DNA of 31,206 bases from Bacteroidales bacterium UBA3810 (GCA_002368645.1 DFEE01000012.1:1-31206), one strand, 5' to 3'. Counted from the first letter of the stretch, positions 22,758-29,965 are shown. Notes: generated from the letters alone by a model not told the origin. Numbers and translations are program-made.

Positions 22758-23531
22758 TTATTTTACCGCATTCAACACAAGTTCGGGATTCCAATCCATA
22801 CGCATGATGGCCGAAAGTTTCTTTCCTAAATCTTTTACTGAATGACCGCAATGGTAGAGCGTATCATCACTGATGATCCAACGGTCGTGCGAGGCGTTAG
22901 ACCATTTATGCGTATTGATTGGTTGTTTGCCTTTTGAGGTGTTATGAGCATCACGAAGGGATTTGTATTCACTATCGGAATAGATGTCTGCCGTTACTCC
23001 ATTGGCACGTGCGTCAAGCATATCGAAAGTAGCGGCATCAATATAGCCATCAATGATTATGACGCGCTTGGTAGCAGTCTTGATAATCTTTTCCAGTAGC
23101 ACTCGTGCCTCAAAGAACTCGCCATCGAAGAAGATTTGCTCGACTGGTGGTAGCGATGTGCGGACGAAGAAATCTACTTTATCCTGCAATTCGTGAATTT
23201 GGTCGGTGTGTTCTTGCAGTCTGCGGTCGATGCGATCTTCCATCGCTAATAAACGCTGATTGACAGCATAACCATGAAGCGTGTAGTCTTTTATTATATT
23301 TAAAGCCCATTGACGAAAACGCGTACCAATAACTGATTTAACACGATAGCCAACTGAAATTATGACATCTAAATTATAAAATTTAGTCCTATACGTTTTC
23401 CCATCTGCGGCAGTTAGTAAGGATTCCTTACATACTGAATCCGGCTCTAATTCATGCTCTTTGAAAATATTGCCAATATGGAGCGTAATGTTATTACGCG
23501 ACGTATTGAATAGTTGTCTATTATTAAGAAT
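22758..23531 (-). pseudogene. RhuM-family protein, 5'-truncated
   Basis: An open frame of 257 codons reaches back to a stop at 23532-23534 without a credible start. An internal ATG at 23243 would give only the C-terminal 161 residues. The upstream part clearly belongs to the RhuM family: LFNTSRNNITLHIGNIFKEH, ESLLTAADGKTYRTKFYNLD, VIISVGYRVKSVIGTRFRQW, ALNIIKDYTLHGYAVNQRLL. After a coiled linker, the C-terminal part (RVIIIDGYIDAATFDML and NASHDRWIISDDTLYHCG) looks phospholipase D-like, with an HDRWIISD motif. About 35-60 N-terminal residues (the MTQxxMAxLF region) are missing. The break coincides with the 11-bp repeat tract at 23538, suggesting a rearrangement. Confidence 0.82.
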
Positions 23532-23537
23532 TTAGGA

Positions 23538-23592
23538 CGGTATCTCGTCGGTATATTGTGTCGTCAGCGTCCCGTCAGCGTGTCGTACCTGG
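23538..23592. repeat. 11-bp periodic degenerate repeats, tract 1a
   Basis: Five consecutive 11-mers can be laid out: CGGTATCTCGT, CGGTATATTGT, GTCGTCAGCGT, CCCGTCAGCGT, GTCGTACCTGG. Units 1-2 and units 3-4 are near-identical pairs, and the first four end in GT. The tract starts 4 bp after the stop that cuts off the RhuM frame. Confidence 0.8.
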
Positions 23593-23614
23593 CAACTAAG
23601 CGCACAAAGTTGCC
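23591..23614. other. Hairpin between the two 11-bp repeat tracts
   Basis: GGCAACT (23591-23597) and AGTTGCC (23608-23614) form a perfect 7-bp stem with a 10-nt loop. Its role is unknown: it could be a terminator without a good T-run, or a recombination-site-like structure. Confidence 0.5.
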
Positions 23615-23636
23615 GATTATTATTGGTGCGAAAAGT

Positions 23637-23680
23637 TAACCTCCGCCTAACCTCCGCTTAAGGTCCGCACGAGAAGCGCT
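23637..23680. repeat. 11-bp periodic degenerate repeats, tract 1b
   Basis: The 11-mers are TAACCTCCGCC, TAACCTCCGCT, TAAGGTCCGCA and the poorer CGAGAAGCGCT. The tract overlaps the last codons of RHS-A (stop 23658-23660), replacing the sequence that normally continues the RHS core. Confidence 0.8.
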
Positions 23681-24419
23681 GTTTGTACCCGGATTCTTTG
23701 TCCCGCTCTTTGCCGGTGAACTTAAACCGTTCCCGGTAGTTTGTTAACCGCGTGTCTGCAATCAGTTCTCCGAATGGCGCGTAGTGAATATACTGTATCG
23801 GTCGTCCGGCAGCATCCGTAATCCAATTGGCAGAGCCAAGATGGTCACCGTGGTAGAAGTATATATCCGGTTCCTTACACTGTATGTCGGAAGCCCATTT
23901 CAATTGATTCAGTAAGAGGTCATGCTCATAATGCAGGGTGAGTGTATTCAGCACTATTGGCTCGCATTTGTATTGAACTCTTTCGTCTTGCTTACCTTTG
24001 ATGGTCTCGTTAAGTTGAGATGCACCAAAGGACTTATAGCCCAAGGGGTATTGTGACTCGTATCGTTTAAAGGCCTTCGTGCACAAATCCTCTTCGGGAG
24101 CGGACAAATGACTTATACATGTGTCCATGAGATTAAAGCCACCTTGTCCGATTACGGTAGCCAATCGTTCCGTTCCGGCATAGTAATGCTTGGTATAACC
24201 GTTCCGCGCGATGGTCACATACGGATTAGGATAGAGTACGGCATCATCAAAGATTGCTTGTGCTTTCGTTGAACCGGAATTAATCTGACCTATGCTGCTT
24301 GTGCCCGTCAGTTTATAGACCCGCTCGCCATTAGCATCATGGATTACACTCATAGCACCAAGCCTTGTTGAGATGACGAGTAGTGCAAAACATAATATTT
24401 TATGAATATTGTTTAACAT
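23658..24419 (-). pseudogene. RHS fragment A: signal peptide fused to RHS core, tip lost
   Basis: The ATG at 24419 gives 253 residues. A signal peptide (MLNNIHKILCFALLVISTRLG) is joined almost directly to the last RHS part (DANGERVYKLTG, HYYAGTERLATVIGQGG). The usual long YD-repeat region is missing. The core continues through FYHGDHLGSANWITDAAGRP, YAPFGELIADTRLTNYRERF and KFTGKERDKESGY, then changes to KQRFSCGP and stops. Intact copies continue DYFGARYY and carry a toxin tip. It therefore has neither a full shell nor a tip: probably a decayed or reserve cassette. A 235-bp stretch (23804-24038) is identical to RHS-B. The break lies in the 11-bp repeat tract 1b. Confidence 0.82.
23804..24038. 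repeat. 235-bp direct repeat shared with RHS-B (copy 1)
   Basis: By eye the segment is identical, base for base, to 25914-26148. Divergence rises sharply on both sides, which suggests recent gene conversion or duplication. Confidence 0.88.
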
Positions 24420-24473
24420 TTTTGTACAAACGCGTGGCACTAATAGGCGCGTGGAAAAGACAATGATAAACTG

Positions 24474-25001
24474 CTAATCACCAAAGCTCTTCTTGATAAT
24501 TCTCATGTCTGTTCTGTATACATACACGCCTTTCTGCAAAGAACACGGATACCATAATTGATAGCAGAATTCAAAAGAAAGGCTATCTCTTCGTACATTA
24601 GATACGGTAGCAAAATCATACTGACGCTCCCAATCTCCTCGTTTCCTATAGCCTATATATTCATCACTACTTTTGATATTGTCAATGCCACATACTCTGA
24701 TAGGTTGAGTGCACCATATTCCTATGATTGAATCTTGCGTTATTGTGAAACTTATATCATAAAACTCTTCTTTGTCGTTGTCAACATAAATATATTTTTT
24801 TTTAGGATAAAACGGATACCAATACCTATCAAATATGATATAATTATTCCACACCGTAATAATTTCCTTCTTTTCTAACTCGATATAATTGCGTTCTATT
24901 TTACAATAATAGAAGATATATCCTATGAACAATATGGGAAGAACAATTAAGGCCAAGATGATTGTCTTACAACCTTTTTTTTTAATGATACTTTTTTTCA
25001 T
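24474..25001 (-). CDS. Candidate immunity protein for RHS-B
   Basis: The 175-residue protein starts 1 nt after the RHS-B stop, the position where RHS loci keep immunity genes. It begins MKKSIIKKKGCK, then one hydrophobic helix (about 13-33, TIILALIVLPILFIGYIFYY), then a soluble domain outside the membrane or in the periplasm. That domain is rich in aromatic residues (IIFDRYWYPFYPKKKYIYVD, TNVRRDSLSFEF-like end). An in-frame ATG further upstream (25073) lies within RHS-B and is less likely. I recognise no family. It has low GC and a lysine/isoleucine-rich composition compared with the RHS core, typical of cargo genes in such loci. Confidence 0.6.
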   Translation of the reverse strand: MKKSIIKKKGCKTIILALIVLPILFIGYIFYYCKIERNYIELEKKEIITVWNNYIIFDRYWYPFYPKKKYIYVDNDKEEFYDISFTITQDSIIGIWCTQPIRVCGIDNIKSSDEYIGYRKRGDWERQYDFATVSNVRRDSLSFEFCYQLWYPCSLQKGVYVYRTDMRIIKKSFGD

Positions 25002-25002
25002 T

Positions 25003-26709
25003 TTAATGGTAAGCATTATAAATATTTGGTTGACAAACTCTATTTGCGAAACGTGCTGCTCTACCGTAATCATGTCCTAATTGTTGTGCCCACCACGACA
25101 CTGGAGGCTCGCCCGTAGTACAACCTGGAGTCGTAAGATTTTGGAACACATCAAATACTTTCCTTGTAGTTTTGCCCGTAAAACCTTTCGATGCAGCAAG
25201 AAATCCAGCAGCAAAGTTGCCAATATCACGAGCCGTTCCAATTTTACCTCCAAGAATTGTTAATGGCATTCCTCGATTCGCATCATCACCATACTTAAAA
25301 TCACTCCCCCCGCCTGGCCATCCACTTACATTACTTAGAATAGGAGGTAAAACATAGCCTGCCAAAGGGACTTCATCGTTTTGGAATCGCGCAATAAACG
25401 AATCGCCAGATTTGTCATTCATATTAATAATCGAACCGATGGCAAATTCATCTCTTCTTGTCTCTTTATTATATGAACTAAACGAATAGGGAGTAACTGT
25501 TTGGCCTAATACAGTTGCACCTTGTGGTTTGCCATCTCTATCCATATCGTAATCATTCCCCACGACATATACATTGCAATCACCAACATCAACGGTTCCT
25601 CCCACGATTTTATAGGATGTTCCAGAATCATCATTACTCGTAACTGCGATCCATTCTCCAGTTGGATCAACAAACTTAACCGGATTCCATGCTGCATATG
25701 CGTAAGGAGATATATTCGGGTACTTATGCGCTAATGGATCTACGGATAGCCAATGCATCAACAAAGCCGAATAGTACCGTGCTCCGAAGTAGTCGTACCC
25801 AGACTCCTCGTCCCGCTCCTTGCCGGTGAACTTAAATCGTTCCCGGTAGTTTGTTAACCGCGTGTCTGCAATCAGTTCTCCGAATGGTGCATAATGGATA
25901 TATTGTATCGGCTGTCCGGCAGCATCCGTAATCCAATTGGCAGAGCCAAGATGGTCACCGTGGTAGAAGTATATATCCGGTTCCTTACACTGTATGTCGG
26001 AAGCCCATTTCAATTGATTCAGTAAGAGGTCATGCTCATAATGCAGGGTGAGTGTATTCAGCACTATTGGCTCGCATTTGTATTGAACTCTTTCGTCTTG
26101 CTTACCTTTGATGGTCTCGTTAAGTTGAGATGCACCAAAGGACTTATATCTCAAGGGGTATTGTGACTCGTATCGTTTAAAGGCCTTCGTGCACAAATTC
26201 TCTTCGGGAGCGGACAAATGACTTATACATGTGTCCATGAGATTAAAGCCACCTTGTCCGATCACCGTCGCCAATCGTTCCGTTCCGGCATAGTAATGTT
26301 TGGTATAACTTTTGGGTGTAATGACGATATACGGATTGGGGTAGAGTACTGCATTATCCAACAAAGCGTCAGCGTTTATCTCATCGCCGATATGACTTAA
26401 GACATTGCAACGGCCGGTTAGTTTATAGACTCTCTCTCCGTTACCGTCATAGCCGTAATATGCGACTACTTTCGGGTCCAACATGAGACGCAGTCTATTC
26501 TCGTCATCCCAGTCATGGAGACGGAATGATTCGCGTGCACAATCAACCACCTGTGCCAGATTACCGTTGGCATCCCAGAAGAGACTAATGGGTTTCCCAA
26601 TGGAGTTGTCAAAGATCGTTCGGGGTTGGTGGGTCATACGTTTGGCATCATAGCCAAACAACAAGTCCATCGGTTTCCGGTTTATAATATGCCGATGAAT
26701 TGGAACCAT
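25003..26709 (-). CDS. RHS fragment B: RHS core with C-terminal toxin-like tip
   Basis: The 568-residue protein has RHS/YD-type repeats (MDLLFGYDAKRMTHQPRTIF, FWDANGNLAQVVD, YYGYDGNGERVYKLTG). The core (YHGDHLGSANWITDAAGQP to DEESGYDYFGARYY and DPLAHKYPNISPYAYAAWNP) ends near residue 350 at VKFVDPTGEW, the standard junction. The tip of about 215 residues includes YKIVGGTVDVGDCNVYVVGN, SIINMNDKSGDSFIARF, GKIGTARDIGNFAAGFLAA and SWWAQQLGHDYGRAARFAN. I believe similar tips occur on other Bacteroidetes RHS proteins, but the activity is unknown to me. There is no signal peptide and no N-terminal shell. The ATG lies 1 nt after the stop of the AlbA-type gene, so translation would be coupled to it. 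Confidence 0.8.
   Translation of the reverse strand: MVPIHRHIINRKPMDLLFGYDAKRMTHQPRTIFDNSIGKPISLFWDANGNLAQVVDCARESFRLHDWDDENRLRLMLDPKVVAYYGYDGNGERVYKLTGRCNVLSHIGDEINADALLDNAVLYPNPYIVITPKSYTKHYYAGTERLATVIGQGGFNLMDTCISHLSAPEENLCTKAFKRYESQYPLRYKSFGASQLNETIKGKQDERVQYKCEPIVLNTLTLHYEHDLLLNQLKWASDIQCKEPDIYFYHGDHLGSANWITDAAGQPIQYIHYAPFGELIADTRLTNYRERFKFTGKERDEESGYDYFGARYYSALLMHWLSVDPLAHKYPNISPYAYAAWNPVKFVDPTGEWIAVTSNDDSGTSYKIVGGTVDVGDCNVYVVGNDYDMDRDGKPQGATVLGQTVTPYSFSSYNKETRRDEFAIGSIINMNDKSGDSFIARFQNDEVPLAGYVLPPILSNVSGWPGGGSDFKYGDDANRGMPLTILGGKIGTARDIGNFAAGFLAASKGFTGKTTRKVFDVFQNLTTPGCTTGEPPVSWWAQQLGHDYGRAARFANRVCQPNIYNAYH
25914..26148. repeat. 235-bp direct repeat shared with RHS-A (copy 2)
   Basis: Identical to 23804-24038, 2,110 bp away in the same orientation. 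Recombination between the copies would delete RHS-B's tip and its immunity gene. Confidence 0.88.
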
Positions 26710-26710
26710 C

Positions 26711-28174
26711 TTATTCCCTTATTTTCCATCTTCCGTATCGTTTGCCACCTTCGCGTTCGATAATCCCGGCCTTTGTTAGGTTATCTATGTGCTTTAGAAC
26801 CTGACGATACGAAATACCAAGTTCTTCGGCTAACATCTCTGCATTTATGTCCGAGAAGGCAGCAATGCGTTCTACTATATAGCGCGCCGTTTTGCCTAAC
26901 TTGACTTCCTTATGTGAACTTTCTATGGGAACATTTTCGTTCTTATGTGAACTTTCTAAGGGAACTTTTTCGCTCTTATGTGAACTTTTCGCGTGTCCAG
27001 GGAAAGCACCGTAGTTCACATTCTCTACTATGGTATAAAACATCTGATTGTCCGACTCAAAGAAAGGTTGCTTGCCCTCGGAATAGGTTGGCAAAGACGC
27101 TGTGAGCGTTTGAATACGGCGCAAACCACTACCTCGTTTTTCCATGTAATTAAGTTGCGCAAACACATCTGCAATGATAGGATTACGGCGATAAGACGAC
27201 ACCGTTTTGAGATCGCGCTCCTGAATCTTCGTTCCATCAAACATGCCGCCGGGAGAAGAAACGACGAGGCGGTCATCATAGATGTCTATATGCACCTCGC
27301 TTCCCATGACCGTATAATCACGATGAATAAGGTGGTTGACTATCACCTCAAAGATGGCGCGTTCGGAGTAGTCGGGATTATTTTGGCGGTAGGTCGGCTG
27401 AGTAGTCCAAGACATAGCCGTATTGGCACGCACGAAAGACATAGCCATATCCAACAGGTACAACAAATTACCGCTGTATTCAGTATCATTCAATGCGTTG
27501 GTTTTCTCCAAACCATTCCACCGCGTGCAGAAGATCCGAGACTGATAAACGGGACAATCATCTACAAAAAGTAATCCGGCGTTCGTCAGGTGAGTTGCAG
27601 CATCCACTAATCCCCATGATTTTAACAATTTATCCTCGAATGTTAGGTCGGTTTGCTTGCGATAAGTATTAGCCAACATGATAAAAGAGTGCTGTCCTTT
27701 TTCTTCATTCGAAGACAAACTGTCCCACGTGCGGTTACTACCTTTCAGGACAAGAGATAATAATTGCTGAGAGGTCGCCACCACGGATTCATTGCCGTAG
27801 CGGACAAAAGCCGTGCGCGTGCCGTCTTGACAGTAATAGTACGGAGTAAAGAGACCTTTTTTTATGCGGAGTTCCAGAATGGTATGTCCTTTTTCCTCTT
27901 TGGGAATTAAGTCATATTCCGGAATCGGATCCAAGCGGTCATTGATACATTCGGATATAAATTCAGCATCAGCTTGCGCGTCTTGTAATCCGATGACAGA
28001 GTGATTATCGGCAATGCCAAAGAACAAGCTGCCGCCTTCTGTGTTCGCAAAAGCAGAAACAGATTTCAGCCAACTCTTTACTTTTTTACGCTCAAGCATC
28101 TGCTTCAAGTCGTAATAAGTACATTCTGCCAAGAAATTTGCTGCCATATAAGATTCTAAATTTTCGTCTAACAT
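26711..28174 (-). CDS. Schlafen/AlbA-type ATP-binding transcription regulator
   Basis: The 487-residue protein has an N-terminal AlbA_2/Schlafen-like domain (about 14-130; WLKSVSAFANTEGGSLFFGI, then LELRIKKGLFTPYYY and TAFVRYGNESVVA). A GHKL-like ATPase domain follows (about 260-370; IFEVIVNHLIHRDYTVMG, DDRLVVSSPGGMFDG, RNPIIADVFAQLNYMEKRGSG), and a winged helix closes it (about 430-487; DINAEMLAEELGISYRQVLK). Such proteins are common in Bacteroidetes accessory regions; some act in phage defence and some are regulators. The linker before the winged helix holds three copies of SSHK-x-x-x-x-P-x-E-like units from a 33-bp DNA repeat. It has its own promoter and abuts RHS-B by 1 nt. Confidence 0.87.
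   Translation of the reverse strand: MLDENLESYMAANFLAECTYYDLKQMLERKKVKSWLKSVSAFANTEGGSLFFGIADNHSVIGLQDAQADAEFISECINDRLDPIPEYDLIPKEEKGHTILELRIKKGLFTPYYYCQDGTRTAFVRYGNESVVATSQQLLSLVLKGSNRTWDSLSSNEEKGQHSFIMLANTYRKQTDLTFEDKLLKSWGLVDAATHLTNAGLLFVDDCPVYQSRIFCTRWNGLEKTNALNDTEYSGNLLYLLDMAMSFVRANTAMSWTTQPTYRQNNPDYSERAIFEVIVNHLIHRDYTVMGSEVHIDIYDDRLVVSSPGGMFDGTKIQERDLKTVSSYRRNPIIADVFAQLNYMEKRGSGLRRIQTLTASLPTYSEGKQPFFESDNQMFYTIVENVNYGAFPGHAKSSHKSEKVPLESSHKNENVPIESSHKEVKLGKTARYIVERIAAFSDINAEMLAEELGISYRQVLKHIDNLTKAGIIEREGGKRYGRWKIRE
26909..26989. repeat. 33-bp in-frame tandem repeat in the AlbA-type gene linker
   Basis: Two full units (26909-26941, 26942-26974) and a partial third (26975-26989) each begin CTTATGTGAACTTT on the plus strand. 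They encode SSHKSEKVPLE, SSHKNENVPIE and SSHKEVKLG. A repeat that is a multiple of 3 can vary linker length without breaking the frame. Confidence 0.9.
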
Positions 28175-28188
28175 TTATTTTTCCGCTG

Positions 28189-28219
28189 CAAAATTACAAC
28201 AAAAATTGCACATACGCAA
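28189..28219 (-). promoter_or_regulatory. Predicted promoter of the AlbA-type gene (and RHS-B)
   Basis: On the minus strand, TAATTTTG (28189-28196) is preceded 20 nt upstream by TTG (28217-28219, CTTG rather than TTTG). It lies 14 nt before the ATG. Confidence 0.65.
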
Positions 28220-28314
28220 GTCTTTCGAGTATTTTTTAATCATTTTCACTCATCAGACAAACATTTTCCATATTGGATTGCATCTGCTTTGCTCTCGTTT
28301 AGCAGTCATTCTCT

Positions 28315-28347
28315 ACCATCACGTGACCATCTCGCGACCATCGTGTA
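28315..28347. repeat. 11-bp periodic degenerate repeats, tract 2a
   Basis: Units are ACCATCACGTG, ACCATCTCGCG, ACCATCGTGTA: an exact 11-bp period with a constant ACCATC and a variable 5-mer. Confidence 0.82.
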
Positions 28348-28377
28348 CGTCCTAATACGGTGATTTGACTCCGAATT

Positions 28378-28410
28378 GCCTCTTACTTTAGCCTTACTTG
28401 CCTCTTACTT
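28378..28410. repeat. 11-bp periodic degenerate repeats, tract 2b
   Basis: Units are GCCTCTTACTT, TAGCCTTACTT, GCCTCTTACTT, followed by GCTACC at the next 11-bp step. The sequence differs from tract 2a but the period is the same. Confidence 0.82.
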
Positions 28411-28516
28411 GCTACCGAGGATGCGCAGTGAACTTGTACTTGCTCAACCTGTAGTTCTGCATTCCCGCGCGATTGGTTACTCTCAAGGTTTGAAATGTTT
28501 GTATCGGGCTATTTCA

Positions 28517-29050
28517 TTACAATAATGGCCAGTATGGTGCCTCTTCTTTTTTCATTCTCTCGCCTTTTAAGATAGAATGTATCTTCTCTGTAGAGATAGC
28601 CCGTTTGTAAACAATTCGATATTTAACAATCTCCAGAACCACCTCTTGCAACTCTTGATCCGGGACACATGACTTTCCATCAATAGTGAGCGAATTTTCC
28701 AAATCCCAACCAGAACTAAGATTGATCGTATAATAACAATATTTGTCTTTAATATATACTATTTGAATCATTGCTGACGGCTTATGAGTAGCATCCCAAC
28801 TACAATCGCCTTCATTAACACACTCTTTTGCAGATACTATTTTTGCATCCAAAAATGCCAAAAAGATAGAATCGGTAATTACCGTATTGCAATAACTCTC
28901 ATTATCGCTTTTAGATAATAACTGGAATTGATATGCATAGTATTCAATTGGATACTCTATAACTCCACCTTCATAATAAATAATGGCTTTTTGTGCATAT
29001 GTTTGCATACATATCATGTATAGCAACGCAATAATAAAGAAACGTTTCAT
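28517..29050 (-). CDS. Candidate immunity protein for RHS-C
   Basis: The 177-residue protein has a clean signal peptide (MKRFFIIALLYMICMQTYAQ, cut near residue 19), so it should be periplasmic or outer-surface. It starts 12 nt after the RHS-C stop, in the expected immunity position. The mature part has several tyrosines and cysteines (YYEGGVIEYPIEYYAYQFQ, KECVNEGDCSWD, KSCVPDQELQEVVLEIVKYR). I know no family. A periplasmic immunity protein would suggest that the toxin tip acts, or is intercepted, outside the cytoplasm, but that is inference. Confidence 0.6.
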   Translation of the reverse strand: MKRFFIIALLYMICMQTYAQKAIIYYEGGVIEYPIEYYAYQFQLLSKSDNESYCNTVITDSIFLAFLDAKIVSAKECVNEGDCSWDATHKPSAMIQIVYIKDKYCYYTINLSSGWDLENSLTIDGKSCVPDQELQEVVLEIVKYRIVYKRAISTEKIHSILKGERMKKEEAPYWPLL

Positions 29051-29062
29051 ATTGTATTTTTA

Positions 29063-29914
29063 TTATTCGATTGGTTTGTTTGAAGTAGGTCCATCTACGC
29101 GGATATAACTTCCGCTATGATCAGTTCTTGTAACTTTCCCATGTTCTACCTCCCCCAATGCCTGTGCTGTTGTTTGTTCTACACCTGTAATAACCCTCTC
29201 CTCTTCTTTCTTTCCATAGGCTGTAGATGTTCCAGACTTAGTAGTAACTGCATATTCATTCCATGCTTTTACATTTCCCCTATCTAATTGCTTCTTTGCT
29301 TTATCAAAAGCGCAGCCATGATCCATCTCGTGGTCTAGTACAGTTGATGGAGACAGCACAGTTCCATTCTTTGTTTTAATTCCTTTCTCTGGATTCCAAT
29401 GGATGACTGGATTATTACATTCTGTGCCATCAAATTGACTTTTTCCAGAATCATCAATGATGATAGTATATGTATATTCTGAGCCCTCTAATTGAGCATA
29501 TCTATCACCACAACCATGACTATTCAAGTAGTCAACGGCCTGATTAAATAGATTCTTTTGATCGTTTGTAGTGCCTGGTGCAAAAACGACAACTTTCCCA
29601 TCCGGGTCAACGTACTTGACCGGATTCCATGCTGCGTATGCATAAGGCGATATGCCAGGATACTTATCAGCTAACGGATCTACGGATAGCCAATGCATCA
29701 ATAAAGACCAATAATACCTTGCTCCGAAGTAGTCGTACCCAGACTCCTCGTCCCGCTCTTTGCCGGTGAACTTAAATCGTTCCCGGTAGTTTGTTAACCG
29801 CGTGTCTGCAATCAGTTCTCCGAATGGTGCATAATGGAGATATTGTATCGGTCGTCCGGCAGCATCCGTAATCCAATTGGCGGAACCCAAATGGTCACCG
29901 TGGTAGAAGTATAT
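29063..29914 (-). pseudogene. RHS fragment C: end of core plus HExxH metallopeptidase-like tip
   Basis: The frame is open from a stop just upstream, and RHS homology begins abruptly at IYFYHGDHLGSAN (29914). No ATG precedes it; a TTG at 29890 is the only plausible start. The core ends at NPVKYVDPDGK, and the tip of about 180 residues follows. Its motif STVLDHEMDHGCAFDKAKK contains HEMDH, an HExxH zinc site, and EEERVITGVEQTTAQALGE supplies candidate third ligands. This resembles M91/NleD-like effector proteases found as toxin tips. The break is 20 bp from a perfect promoter (29934-29965), so the fragment may still be expressed. Called a pseudogene because the 5' end is lost. Confidence 0.72.
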
Positions 29915-29933
29915 TAAAGATCAAAATTCGCTA

Positions 29934-29965
29934 CAAAGATACACATTATTTTGCAGATACGCAAA
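29934..29965 (-). promoter_or_regulatory. Predicted promoter directly in front of the truncated RHS-C
   Basis: On the minus strand, TTTG (29962-29965) and TATCTTTG (29934-29941) are 20 nt apart. The RHS frame starts about 20 nt later, inside RHS homology. Confidence 0.75.

Larger units (their letters stand above)
28175..28516. other. 342-bp gap with promoter and 11-bp repeat tracts, no gene
   Basis: The right part has no reading frame of note. The promoter at 28189-28219 serves the gene on its left. Two 11-bp periodic tracts (28315-28347, 28378-28410) occupy the middle. The remainder is unstructured, and no terminator with a T-run was found after the immunity-C gene. Confidence 0.6.

Noticed and set aside
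26909..26989. The 33-bp repeat as a CRISPR or phage attachment site
   Set aside because: It is in frame within a coding sequence and translates into a clean peptide repeat.
23658..28410. The 11-bp periodic tracts as a CRISPR array
   Set aside because: The units are too short, there are no spacers of constant length, the unit sequence drifts, and no cas genes are nearby.
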